A DNA stretch of 64,000 nt from the NCBI GenBank assembly GCA_963682175.1, contig OY821772.1, positions 54,086,925 to 54,150,924 of the forward strand, given 5' to 3'. Origin of the DNA: Triglochin maritima. Lineage: Eukaryota > Streptophyta > Magnoliopsida > Alismatales > Juncaginaceae. Positions 47,393-61,800 of the stretch are shown piece by piece. The stretch's first letter is position 1. Each line of letters opens with the position of its first letter. Below the pieces are notes generated by a model. That model ran no database searches and was not told the DNA's origin. It saw only the letters and a program-made list of their open reading frames with translations. The position numbers and the translations under genes are program-made.

Positions 47393-48121
47393 CATTGGTC
47401 GCACATTGGCCTTCGTCTGCACCTTCCTGGCCTCTACCGTCTCCTGGTAGTCCTGCTCCATAATCGTCGCAAACTTCACTGCATCAGCTAAAGTCTGCGG
47501 CATACTCGTGGTCATACGTGACCTGAACTGCGGCCTCAACCCTCGGATAAACTTCCGAGCTCTCTGCTCCGGTGTCACATAAGTATCCGGGTAGTAACGC
47601 TCCAGGGCGTGAAACCTGCTAACATAGGCCGTCAGCGTCATCTCTCGCTGCTCGAGTGCCAGGAACTCCTCCTTCCTATCCCGCGCATGCTGGGGAAAAT
47701 ACTGCTGGTTGAACTCCGCGAAAAATTCCTCTCAGCCCACCTCCTCGCTGTCCTCAAACACAACAGCCGACGTGGACCAGTTGGCCGCCTCACCGTCCAA
47801 CACATAAGTGGCCAGATCCACCTGCCTCTCAGAAGGACACCCAATCGCTCTGAAGATCTTCCGGATCTTGAAGACCCAATCCTCAGCTGCCTCCGGCTCA
47901 CCACTGCCATCGAAGGAAGGAGGGTGTTGTCGCATAAACCGATCCAGCACTGCCCCTGCCCCTGCCTGCTCGGCCTGCTCAGACTGGCGCTCAAGAAACT
48001 CACCCAACCTACCAAGAGTCCCCTGAAGGGTCCTCCTCTCCTCCTCATCTCTGTCCTCCCTACCAGTCTCCTCACTGGCGCCCCTATAACGTGAAGGTGG
48101 CCTCACACGTCTCAGAGGCAT
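47393..48121 (-). pseudogene. Gypsy gag with a single in-frame stop, copy 2
   Basis: Same frame, stop codon and truncation as 14512-15240. Two plus-strand G/A differences near 48002-48012 lie in the coiled-coil-coding region and appear silent in the gag frame. Confidence 0.88.
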
Positions 48122-48997
48122 CTACACAAGAGGACAGAAAACGACAATGAATTAATGATTATGAATGAATGCATGATGAATGAAAACTAAATGCAAGACC
48201 TCTAAGGTGGTTTCATTGGACAAGTACGCCGGGACCGAAAGCTATGATAACAAATTGTAACGCCCCGAAACAGCGGAAAATTTAAAACTTTAAACGGATA
48301 AAGAATTAACAAAGGGGTCGTCACCAAACCACGAGTATATATATATAATAAGGTAAACTGTACAATACAAGAGTCAAGGGTGATTACAACCCAACACAAA
48401 AGATAACAACTCATGTACAAGGGAAAATCATCCACCTCGAAGATCAAAAGAGACAGGACCTGGTCTGGGTGCTCCTGTCCGTAGTCACCACCTCCTAATG
48501 ACGCGTATGACCTGACATAAAACATGAATATGCCTGAGTTTCCCGTGGGAAACCCCGTATGTCAAACCCCTAAAATATGAACATAATATGCGTAATGAAA
48601 CATGAAATGAAATGAAATGCAGTAAAACATAACAATCTCCCGTGCACATCAGGCACCGCCGGAACACATCGGCCTCGGGTCTCAAGGGTCCTCTCACCCC
48701 AACCCCTCAATCACATGTGCACACAAGGCACCCGCTCCTCAGAGCCACAACAACCACGTGCACACACGGCACCCGCTCCTAAGAGCCACAACAACAACGT
48801 GCACACACGGCACCCGCTCCTCAGAGCCACAACAACAACGTGCACACACGGCACCCGCTCCTCAGAGCCACAACACGACCCTCCTCTCAGGCCGGCAATG
48901 TCTGTACCGTCGCCCCAAAAAGGCCGGAGACCCGTTGCCCTCGAGACGGATCCAACAACACACGACAAAAGCATCCATATGCAAAACAATGCCCAAA

Positions 48998-49515
48998 CGG
49001 TCGAACAGAAGAACCCAAACGGTCGACCGAACACCACAACTATTCCTCAGAAAAACACAAATAACGTCCAACCGGTCGAACGACTCTCAAATCACGGTCG
49101 ACCGAAATCCAACAGGGAAAAATCCTCTCTCGCTCAAAAAGCACCAACGGTCAAACGACCCTCAGATCACGGTCGACCGAAAACAACCAGGGGAATCCCC
49201 CAACAAAACCGCACTACACGGTCGACCGAAACCACACTCTCGGTCGACTGGCCAATAAGTTAACTTAAACGTCGGTCGGACGAAGTCAACGAGCGGTCGA
49301 CCGTTTAGATGGTCAACGCCCCCAACCGACCTACAACAGTGCTTTTTGGTCGACCGGCAAAGGGGACTCGTTTGACCGAAAACACCCAGAGCCTTTTTCC
49401 CCTGGTAAAACGTACCACCGGTCGACCACTCGAAGAGTATCGTTCGACCGGTGCAAGGGTTTTCCGCCCAAATTACACTACGACCGGTCGACCGCGCCAT
49501 CCCGCCGGTCGACCG
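48998..49515. promoter_or_regulatory. Cluster of CGGTCGACCG palindromes in LTR, copy 2
   Basis: Seven exact 10-bp palindromes (one more than copy 1) plus partial forms, in the same arrangement. Confidence 0.75.
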
Positions 49516-50009
49516 TTGCAGAGCTGAAAAGCTGCTGCAAGGTTCTCGACGAGCCTTCTGGCCTACCGTCAGCCACTTCAACCCTCTCAAAGGCTAAAAG
49601 GAGGTCTACACTAAAGCTTGGCATACCTTAAGGCTTGAAGAAGCCTTTGAAGAACCCACGAAGTCGCCTCCACAAGCGCTTCTCCTCCTTCTCCGGCGCA
49701 ATCCGAATGCGATCACCTTCCTCCGGCCACACGATCCGGCGAGCCTCGAACCACACGATCCGGCGAACCTCGAGCTCCTCCTCACCTCAGAGAGCTGCGG
49801 ATCAAGGGAGAGAGAGAGAGAGACTTGAGTGAGAGAGAGGAAAGCACGAGTGAGAGAGAGAGAGAGAGAGCACCCACCTACTCAACACCTCCCCTCATCT
49901 CCACCCTCCACCTCATCACCACCCAATCAATCTCAGCCCTCCACCTCCTCCTCTTCTAATCCTCCACCCAAACACAATAAACCCATTAATCAAGGGTTAG
50001 GATGTAACA

Positions 50010-52838
50010 AGAAGACTTGATGTCACACTTCCCTTGGACGGGAGAGGTATGACATGAGATTTGATATCTAAAGCATAAGAATTACGCTGAAGACAATGTT
50101 GTTGAATTTGGGCAACGGCGGGAATGGGACAAGTTCTTTGGATAAAAATTGAACTTCATAAAATATCTCTATAGGTTGAGTGATTTGACATATCGAGAAA
50201 ATTAGTCGTAAAAAGTCCTTTAGATAAAAATTGCAGAACTTCATGTCACACATCCATAGGTCGGGAGAGGTATGACATGAGATTTTTAATCTAACGTGTA
50301 AGAATTATGCTGACCACGTTGTCATCGAATTTGGTGACCGACTGGAAAGGAAGACAAGTCCGAGAGATAAATATTGAAGGACTTGATGACATATCTCTAT
50401 AGGTGGAGAGATATGACATTGAGATAAATTGATTCGTAATCACGATCTTGAGATAAAAATTGGAGGACTTTAAGTCACCCGTCCATAGGACGAGAGATGT
50501 ATAACATTAGATTTTTAATCTAACGTGTTAGAATTACGCTGACCACAATGTTGTCGAATTTGGAAAATGTACAGGAAAGGGAGACAATTCCTTTGGATAA
50601 AAATTGGAGGACTTCATATCATATCTCTATAGGTCGAGAGATATGACATTGAGAGAAATTGATTCCATATAACGTTCTTGGGATAAAAATTAGAGGACTT
50701 GATATCACACATCCATAAATGGGGAGAGGTACGACATTAGATTTGTTATCTAATGCGAAAGAATTACGCTGACCACATTCTTGCCAAATTCGGAAAATGA
50801 CAGGAACGGAAGACAAGTCATTTTGATAAAAATTGGAGGACTTGATGTCATACCACTATAGGTCGAGAGACATGACTGGGAGAAATTAATTCGTGAACAA
50901 GTTCTTTGGATAAAAATTGCAAGACTTCATGTCACACATCCATAGGTCGAGAGAGGTATGACATGAGGTTTATAGTCTAACGCGTAAGAATTATGTTGAC
51001 AACTTTGTAGTCGAAGTTTGAGACTGACAGAAAAGGAGGACAAGTCCTTGACATAAAAATTGAAGGACTTGATGTCAAAGCTCTATGGTCAAGAGATATG
51101 ACATAGAGAGAAATTGATTCGTAAACAAGTCCTTCAAATAAAAATTGGATGACTCAATCTCACACTCTCGTAGATCGGGGAGAGGTATCACATGAGATTT
51201 GTTGTCTAACGCGTAAGAATTATGTTGACCACAATATAGTCGAATTTGAAGAACGACAAGAAAGGAAGACAATTCCTTTGGATAAAAATTTGAGAACTTG
51301 ATGATTATAAGTTGAGAGATATGACATAGAGTAATATTGATTAGTAAACAATTCCTTGAGATAAAAATTTGAGGACTTCATGTTACATTTCCATAGGACA
51401 GGAGAGGTATGATATGGGATTTGTAATCTAATGTGTAGGAATTACTCTGACCACAATGTCGTCAGATTTGAGAACGACTGGTGAGGAAGACAAGTCCTTT
51501 GGATAAAAATTGGAGAACTTGATTTCATAGCTCTATAGGTCGAGAGATATGATATATAGAGAAATTGATTCGTAAACAAGTCATTGAGATAAAAATTTGA
51601 GGACTTCATGTCACACTTGCATAGGTCGGGAGACGTATGACATGCGACGGAAAAGAAGTATGACATGATTGTAGTCAAATTTGAAGAACGACAGGAAAAG
51701 AAGACATGTCCTTTGTATAAAAATTTGAGGACTTTATGACATATCTCTCTATGTTGGAAGATTTGACATAGAGTGATATTTATTTGTAAGCATGCCTTTG
51801 AGATGAAAATTGGAGGACTTGATGTCACACTTCCATAAGTCCAGAGAGGTATGACATTGGATTTTTAGTCTAACGCGTAAGAATTACATTGGCAACAATG
51901 TAGTCGAAGTTGGGGACTGACGGAAAGGAGGACAAGTCCTTGTTATAAAAATTGGAGGACTTGATGTCAAAGCTCTATAGGTCGAGAGATATGACATAGA
52001 GAGAAATTGATTCGTAAACAAGTGCTTGGGATAAAAATTGAAGGACTTGATATCACACTTCCATAGGTCGGGAGAGGTATGACATGAGATTTGTAGTTTA
52101 ATGCGTAACAATCACGCTGACAACATTGTAGTCGAAGTTGGAGAATGACGGAAAGGAAGACATGTCCTTGACATAAAATTGGAGGACTTGATATCATAAC
52201 TCTATAGGTCGAGAGATATGACAAAAAGAGTTATTGATTCGTAAATAAGTCATTGAGAAAAAAATGGAGGACTTGATGCCACACATCCATAAGTTGGAGA
52301 GGTATGACATGGGATTTGTAGTCTAACGCGTAAGAATTACGTTGATAACATTGTAGTCGAAGTTGGAGACTAACATGAAAGGATGACAAGTCATTGACAT
52401 AAAAATTGGAAGACTTGATGTCATAGCTCTATGGTCGATAGATATGACATAGAGAGAAATTGCTTCGTAAACAAGTTCTTGAGATAAAAATTGGAGGACT
52501 TGATGTCACACTTCCATAGGTCGGGAGAGGTATGACATGGGATTTGTTGTCCAACGTGTCAGAATAATAATGACAACAATACAGTAGAATTTGAAGAATG
52601 ACGAGAAAGGAGGACAAGTCCTATGTATAAAAATTGGAGGACTTGATGTCATAGCTTTATAGGTCGAGAGATATGACATAACGAGAAATTGATTTGTAAA
52701 CAAGTCCATGAGATAAAATTGGAGGACTTTTTGTCAAACTTTCATAGGTCGGGAGAGGTATAACATGAGATTTTTAGTCTAACGCTTAAGTACAATGTTG
52801 ACCATCGACTTTTAAGAACAACAGGATAGGAAGATAAG
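50010..52838. repeat. Satellite array, diverged block right of LTR element, copy 2
   Basis: Equivalent of 17127-19955. Confidence 0.93.
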
Positions 52839-55800
52839 TCATTTGTAATCTAATGCGTAAGAATTACACTGATCACAATGTTGTCGAATTTGGAAAATGT
52901 AAAGGAAAGGAATACAAGTCCTTTGGATAAAAAAATGGAGGACTTGATGTCATATCTCTATAGGTCGAGAGATATATGACATTGAGAGAAATAGATTCGT
53001 AATTATGTTCTTGCGAAAAAAATTTGGAGGACTTGATATCACACATCCATAGGTAGGGAGAGGTATGACAATTGATTTGTAATCTAACGCGTAAGACTTA
53101 CGCTGACCACAATGTTGTCGAATTTAGAAAACGATAGGAACGGAAGACATGTCCTTTGGATAAAAATTGGAGGACTTGATGTCATACCTCTATAGGTCGA
53201 GAGATATGACAGAGAGAAGTTTATTCGTGAACAAGTTTTTGAGATAAAAATTGGAGGACTTGATATCATAACTCTATAGGTCGAGAGATATGACAAAAAG
53301 AGTTATTGATCCGTAAACAAGTCCTTGAGATAGAAATTGGAGGACTCAATGTCACACTGTCGGGAGAGGTATGACAATGGATTTGTTGTCTAGCGCGTAA
53401 GAATTACGCTGGCCACAAAGGAGTCAAATTTTGGGAACGACGGGAAACGGAGACAAGTCCTTTGGATAAAAATTGGAGGACTTGATGGCATACCTCTATA
53501 GGTCGAGAGATATGACAGAGAGAAATTGATTCGTTAACAAATTCTTTAGATAAAAATTGCAGGACTTCATGCCACACATCCATAGGTCGGGAGAGGTACG
53601 ACATGAGTTTGTAGTCTAACGCGTAAGAATTACGCTGACCACCTTGTCGTCGAATTTGGAGACCGACGGGAAAGGAGGACAAGTCCTTGAGATAAAAATT
53701 GAAGGACTAGATGACGTATCTCAATAGGTCGAGAGAGATATGACATTGAGAGGAATTGAATCCTAATCACGTTCTCGAGATAAAAATAATTGGGGGACTT
53801 GATGTCACACATCCATAGGTCGGGAGAGGTATGCCATTAGATTTGTAATCTAATGCGTAAGAATTACGATGATCACAATGTTGTCGAATTTGGAAAATGT
53901 ACAGGAAAGGAAGACAAGTCGTTTGGATAAAAAGTGGAGGACTTGATGTCATATCTCTAGAGGTCGAGAGAGATATGACATTCAGAGAAATTGATTCGTA
54001 ATTTTGTTCTTGAGACAAAAATTGGAGGACTTGATGTCACACATCCATAGGTCGGGAGAGGTATGACATTATATTTGTAATCTAATGCGTAAGAATTACG
54101 CTGATCACAATGTTGTCGAATTTGGAAAATGTACAGGAAAGGAAGTCAAGTCCTTTGGATAAAAATTGGAGGACTTGATGTCATATCTCTATAGGTCGAG
54201 AGAGATGTGACATTGAGAGAAATTGATTCGTATTTATGTTCTTGAGATAAAAATTGGAGGACTTGATGTCACACATCCATAGGTAGGGAGAGGTATGACA
54301 ATGGATTTGTAATCTATCGCGTAAGACTTACGCTGACCACAATTATGTCGAATTTGGAAAACGATAGGAACGAAAGACGAGTCCTTTGGATAAAAATTGG
54401 AGGACTAGATGTCATACCTCTACAGGTCAAGAGATATGACAGAGAGAAATTAATTCGTGAACAACTTATTGAGATAAAAATTGGGGGACTTGATGTCATA
54501 ACTCTATAGGTCGAGAGATATGACAAAAAGAGTTATTGATTCGTAAACAAGTTCTTGAGATAAAAATTGGAGGACTCAATGTCACACTCTCATAGGTTGG
54601 GAGAGGTATGACATTGGATTTGTTGTCTAACGCGTAAGAATTACGCTAGCCACAATGTTATCGAATTTGGGGAACGACAGGAAAGGGAGACAAGTCCTTC
54701 GGATAAAAATGGTAGGACTTGATGAAATATCTCTATAGGTCGAGAGATATGACATATCGAGAAATTGAGTCGCAAAAAGTCATTTAGATAAATATTGCAG
54801 GACTTCATGTCACACATCCACAGGTATGACACGAGATCTGTAGTCTAACGCGTAAGAATTACGCTGACCACATCGTCGTCGAATTTGAAGACCGACAGGA
54901 AAGGAGGACAAGTCCTTGAGATAAAAATTGAAGGACTAGATGACATATCTCTATACGTCGAGAGATATGACAATTAGAGGACTTGATGTCTCACATCCAT
55001 AAGTCGGGAGAGGTAGGACAATAGATTTCTAATCTAAGCGTAAGAATTACGCTGATCACAATGTTGTCGAATTTGGAAAATGTAAAGGAAAGGAATACAA
55101 GTCCTTTGGATAAAAAAATGGAGGACTTGATGTCATATCTCTATAGGTCGAGAGATACATGACATTGAGAGAAATAGATTCGTAATTATGTTCTTGCGAA
55201 ACAAAATTGGAGGACTTGATATCACACATCCATAGGTAGGGAGAGGTATGACAATTGATTTGCAATCTAACGCGTAAGACTTACGCTGACCACAATGTTG
55301 TCGAATTTAGAAAACGATAGGAACGGAAGACATGTCCTTTGAATAAAAATTGGAGGAATTGATGTCATACCTCTATAGGTCGAGAGATATGACAGAGAGA
55401 AGTTTATTCGTGCACAAGTTTTTGAGATAAAAATTGGAGGACTTGACATCATAACTCTATTGGTCGAGAGATATGACAAAAAGAGTTATTGATCCGTAAA
55501 CAAGTCCTTGAGATAGAAATTGGAGGACTCAATGTCACACTCTCATAGGTCGGGAGAGGTATGACATTGGATTTGTTGTCTAGCGCGTAAGAATTACGCT
55601 GGCCACAAAGGAGTCGAATTTTGGTAACGACGGGAAACGGAGACAAGTCCTTTGGATAAAAATTGGAGGACTAGATGTCATACCTCTACAGGTCAAGAGA
55701 TATCACAGAGAGAAATTAATTCGTGAACAACTTATTGAGATAAAAATTGGGGGACTTGATGTCATAACTCTATAGGTCGAGAGATATGACAAAAAGAGTT

Positions 55801-58800
55801 ATTGATTCGTAAACAAGTTCTTGAGATAAAAATTGGAGGACTCAATGTCACACTCTCACAGGTTGGGAGAGGTATGACATTGGATTTGTTGTCTAACGCG
55901 TAAGAATTACGCTAGCCACAATGTTGTCGAATTTGGGGAACGACAGGAAAGGGAGACAAGTCCTTCGGATAAAAATGGTAGGACTTGATGAAATATCTCT
56001 ATAGGTCGAGAGATATGACATATCGAGAAATTGAGTCGCAAAAAGTCATTTAGATAAATATTGCAGGACTTCATGTCACACATCCATAGGTATGACACGA
56101 GATCTGTAGTCTAACGCGTAAGAATTACGCTGACCACGTCGTCGTCGAATTTGAAGACCGACAGGAAAGGAGGACAAGTCCTTGAGATAAAAATTGAAGG
56201 ACTAGATGACATATCTCTATACGTCGAGAGATATGACAATTAGAGGACTTGATGTCTCACATCCATAAGTCGGGAGAGGTAGGACATTAGATTTCTAATC
56301 TAAGCGTAAGAATTACGCTGATCACAATGTTGTCGAATTTAGAAAATGTAAAGGAAAGGAATACAAGTCCTTTGGATAAAAAATGGAGGACTTGATGTCA
56401 TATCTCTATAGGTCGAGAGATACATGACATTGAGAGAAATAGATTCGTCATTATGTTCTTGCGAAACAAAATTGGAGGACTTGATATCACACATCCATAG
56501 GTAGGGAGAGGTATGACAATTGATTTGCAATCTAACGCGTAAGACTTACGCTGACCACAATGTTGTCGAATTTAGAAAACGATAGGAACGGAAGACATGT
56601 CCTTTGAAAAAAAATTGGAGGACTTGATGTCATACCTCTATAGGTCGAGAGATATGACAGAGAGAAGTTTATTCGTGAACAAGTTTTTGAGATAAAAATT
56701 GGAGGACTTGATATCATAACTCTATTGGTCGAGAGATATGACAAAAAGAGTTATTGATCCGTAAACAAGTCCTTGAGATAGAAATTGGAGGACTCAATGT
56801 CACACTCTCATAGGTCGGGAGAGGTATGACATTGGATTTGTTGTCTAACGCGTAAGAATTACGCTGGCCACAAAGGAGTCGAATTTTGGGAACGACGGGA
56901 AACAGAGACAAGTCCTTTGGATAAAAATTGGAGGACTTGATGGCATACCTCTATAGGTCGAGAGATATGACAGAGAGAAATTGATTCGTTAACAAGTTCT
57001 TTAGATAAAAATTGCAGGACTTCATGCCACACATCCATAGGTCGGGAGAGGTATGACATGAGATTTGTAGTCTAACGCGTAAGAATTACGCTGACCACGT
57101 TGTCGTCGAATTTGGAGACCGACGGGAAAGGAGGACAAGTCCTTGAGATAAAAATTGAAGGACTAGATGACGTATCTCAATAGGTCGAGAGAGATATGAC
57201 ATTGAGAGGAATTGAATCCTAATCACGTTCTCGAGATAAAAAAAATTGGGGGACTTGATGTCACGCATCCATAGGTCGGGAGAGGTATACCATTATATTT
57301 GTAATCTAATGCGTAAGAATTAGGCTGATCACAATGTTGTCGAATTTGGAAAATATATAGGAAAGGAAGTCAAGTCCTTTGGATAAAAATTGGAGGACTT
57401 GATGTCATATCTCTATAGGTCGAGAGAGATGTGACATTGAGAGAAATTGATTCGTATTTATGTTCTTGAGATAAAAATTGGAGGACTTGATGTCACACAT
57501 CCATAGGTAGAGAGAGGTATGACAATGGATTTGTAATCTATCGCGTAAGACTTACACTGACCACAATTATGTCGAATTTGGAAAACGATAGGAACGGAAG
57601 ACGAGTCCTTTGGATAAAAATTGGAGGACTAGATGTCATACCTCTACAGGTCAAGAGATATCACAGAGAGAAATTAATTCGTGAACAACTTATTGAGATA
57701 AAAATTGGGGGACTTGATGTCATAACTCTATAGGTCGAGAGATATGACAAAAAGAGTTATTGATTCGTAAACAAGTTCTTGAGATAAAAATTGGAGGACT
57801 CAATGTCACACTCTCATAGGTTGGGAGAGGTATGACATTGGATTTGTTGTCTAACGCGTAAGAATTACGCTAGCCACAATGTTGTCGAATTTGGGGAACG
57901 ACAGGAAAGGGAGACAAGTCCTTCGGATAAAAATGGTAGGACTTGATGAAATATCTCTATAGGTCGAGAGATATGACATATCGAGAAATTGAGTCGCAAA
58001 AAGTCATTTAGATAAATATTGCAGGACTTCATGTCACACATCCATAGGTATGACACGAGATCTGTAGTCTAACGCGTAAGAATTACGCTGACCACGTCGT
58101 CGTCGAATTTGAAGACCGACAGGAAAGGAGGACAAGTCCTTGAGATAAAAATAGAAGGACTAGATGACATATCTCTATACGTCGAGAGATATGACAATTA
58201 GAGGACTTGATGTCTCACATCCATAAGTCGGGAGAGGTAGGACATTAGATTTCTAATCTAAGCGTAAGAATTACGCTGATCACAATGTTGTCGAATTTAG
58301 AAAATGTAAAGGAAAGGAATACAAGTCCTTTGGATAAAAAATGGAGGACTTGATGTCATATCTCTATAGGTCGAGAGATACATGACATTGAGAGAAATAG
58401 ATTCGTAATTATGTTCTTGCGAAACAAAATTGGAGGACTTGATATCACACATCCATAGGTAGGGAGAGGTATGACAATTGATTTGCAATCTAACGCGTAA
58501 GACTTACGCTGACCACAATGTTGTCGAATTTAGAAAACGATAGGAACGGAAGACATGTCCTTTGGATAAAAATTGGAGGACTTGATGTCATACCTCTATA
58601 GGTCGAGAGATATGACATCGAGAAGTTTATTCGTGAACAAGTTTTTGAGATAAAAATTGGAGGACTTGATATCATAACTCTATAGGTCGAGAGATATGAC
58701 AAAAAGAGTTATTGATCCGTAAACAAGTCCTTGAGATAGAAATTGGAGGACTCAATGTCACACTCTCATAGGTCGGGAGAGGTATGACATTGGATTTGTT

Positions 58801-61800
58801 GTCTAGCGCGTAAGAATTACGCTGGCCACAAAGGAGTCGAATTTTGGGAACGACGGGAAACGGAGACAAGTCCTTTGGATAAAAATTGGAGGACTTGATG
58901 GCATACCTCTATAGGTCGAGAGATATGACAGAGAGAAATTGATTCGTTAACAAGTTCTTTAGATAAAAATTGCAGGACTTCATGCCACACATCCATAGGT
59001 CGGGAGAGGTATGACATGAGATTTGTAGTCTAACGCGTAAGAATTACGCTGACCACGTTGTCGTCGAATTTGGAGACCGACGGGAAAGGAGGACAAGTCC
59101 TTGAGATAAAAATTGAAGGACTAGATGACATATCTCAATAGGTCGAGAGAGATATGACATTCAGAGGAATTGAATCCTAATCATGTTCTCGAGATAAAAA
59201 AAATTGGGGGACTTGATGTCACACATCCATAGGTCGGGAGAGGTATGACATTAGATTTGTAATCTAATGCGTAAGAATTACGTTGATCACAATGTTGTCG
59301 AATTTGGAAAATGTACAGGAAAGGAAGACAAGTCGTTTGGATAAAAATTGGAGGACTTGATGTCATATCTCTAGAGGTCGAGAGAGATATGACATTGAGA
59401 GAAATTGATTCGTAATTATGTTCTTGAGACAAAAATTGGAGGACTTGATGTCACACATCCCTAGGTCGGGAGAGGTATGCCATTATATTTGTAATCTAAT
59501 GCGTAAGAATTACGCTGATCACAATGTTGTCGAATTTGGAAAATGTACAGGAAAGGAAGTCAAGTCCTTTGGATAAAAATTGGAGGACTTGATGTCATAT
59601 CTCTATAGGTCGAGAGAGATGTGACATTGAGAGAAATTGATTCGTATTTATGTTCTTGAGATAAAAATTGGAGGACTTGATGTCACACATCCATAGGTAG
59701 GGAGAGGTATGACAATGGATTTGTAATCTATCGCGTAAGACTTACGCTGACCACAATTATGTCGAATTTGGAAAACGATAGGAACGGAAGACGAGTCCTT
59801 TGGATAAAAATTGGAGGACTAGATGTCATACCTCTACAGGTCAACAGATATCACAGAGAGAAATTAATTCGTGAACAACTTATTGAGATAAAAATTGGGG
59901 GACTTGATGTCATAACTCTATAGGTCGAGAGATATGACAAAAAGAGTTATTGATTCGTAAACAAGTTCTTGAGATAAAAATTGGAGGACTCAATGTCACA
60001 CTCTCATAGGTTGGGAGAGGTATGACATTGGATTTGTTGTCTAACGCGTAAGAATTACGCTAGCCACAATGTTGTCGAATTTGGGGAACGACAGGAAAGG
60101 GAGACAAGTCCTTCGGATAAAAATGGTAGGACTTGATGAAATATCTCTATAGGTCGAGAGATATGACATATCGAGAAATTGAGTCGCAAAAAGTCATTTA
60201 GATAAATATTGCAGGACTTCATGTCACACATCCATAGGTATGACACGAGATCTGTAGTCTAACGCGTAAGAATTACGCTGACCACGTCGTCGTCGAATTT
60301 GAAGACCGACAGGAAAGGAGGACAAGTCCTTGAGATAAAAATTGAAGGACTAGATGACATATCTCTATACGTCGAGAGATGACAATTAGAGGACTTGATG
60401 TCTCACATCCATAAGTCGGGAGAGGTAGGACATTAGATTTCTAATCTAAGCGTAAGAATTACGCTGATCACAATGTTGTCGAATTTGGAAAATGTAAAGG
60501 AAAGGAATACAAGTCCTTTGGATAAAAAATGGAGGACTTGATGTCATATCTCTATAGGTCGAGAGATACATGACATTGAGAGAAATAGATTCGTAATTAT
60601 GTTCTTGCGAAACAAAATTGGAGGACTTGATATCACACATCCATGGGTAGGGAGAGGTATGACAATTGATTTGCAATCTAACGCGTAAGACTTACGCTGA
60701 CCACAATGTTGTCGAATTTAGAAAACGATAGGAACGGAAGACATGTCCTTTGGATAAAAATTGGAGGACTTGATGTCATACCTCTATAGGTCGAGAGATA
60801 TGACAGAGAGAAGTTTATTCGTGAACAAGTTTTTGAGATAAAAATTGGAGGACTTGATATCATAACTCTATAGGTCGAGAGATATGACAAAAAGAGTTAT
60901 TGATCCGTAAACAAGTCCTTGAGATAGAAATTGGAGGACTCAATGTCACACTCTCATAGGTCGGGAGAGGTATGACATTGGATTTGTTGTCTAGCGCGTA
61001 AGAATTACGCTGGCCACAAAGGAGTCGAATTTTGGGAACGATGGGAAACGGAGACAAGTCCTTTGGATAAAAATTGGAGGACTTGATGGCATACCTCTAT
61101 AGGTCGAGAGATATGACAGAGAGAAATTGATTCGTTAACATGTTCTTTAGATAAAAATTGCAGGACTTCATGCCACACATCCATAGGTCGGGAGAGGTAT
61201 GACATGAGATTTGTAGTCTAACGCGTAAGAATTACGCTGACCACGTTGTCGTCAAATTTGGAGACCGACGGGAAAGGAGGACAAGTCCTTGAGATAAATA
61301 TTGAAGGACTAGATGACGTATCTCAATAGGTCGAGAGAGATATGACATTGAGAGGAATTGAATCCTAATCACGTTCTCGAGACTAAAAAAATTGGGGGAC
61401 TTGATGTCACACATCCATAGGTCGGGAGAGGTATGACATTAGATTTGTAATCTAATGCGTAAGAATTACGTTGATCACAATGTTGTCGAATTTGGAAAAT
61501 GTACAGGAAAGGAAGACAGGTCGTTTGGATAAAAAGTGGAGGACTTGATGTCATATCTCTAGAGGTCGAGAGAGATATGACATTGAGAGAAATTGATTCG
61601 TAATTATGTTCTTGAGACAAAAATTGGAGGACTTGATGTCACACATCCCTAGGTCGGGAGAGGTATGCCATTATATTTGTAATCTAATGCGTAAGAATTA
61701 CGCTGATCACAATGTTGTCGAATTTGGAAAATGTACAGGAAAGGAAGTCAAGTCCTTTGGATAAAAATTGGAGGACTTGATGTCATATCTCTATAGGTCG

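Larger units (their letters stand above)
46812..50009 (-). mobile_element. Gag-only Ty3/Gypsy LTR element, copy 2
   Basis: Equivalent of 13931-17126 with the same agaag target duplication (46807-46811 and 50010-50014). It is 2 bp longer because of the GA microsatellite. 5' LTR 48256-50009, 3' LTR remnant 46812-47396, gag 48121-47393 with the same TGA. The palindrome cluster has seven exact CGGTCGACCG sites here, because 49170-49179 is exact where copy 1 has one mismatch. Confidence 0.9.
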
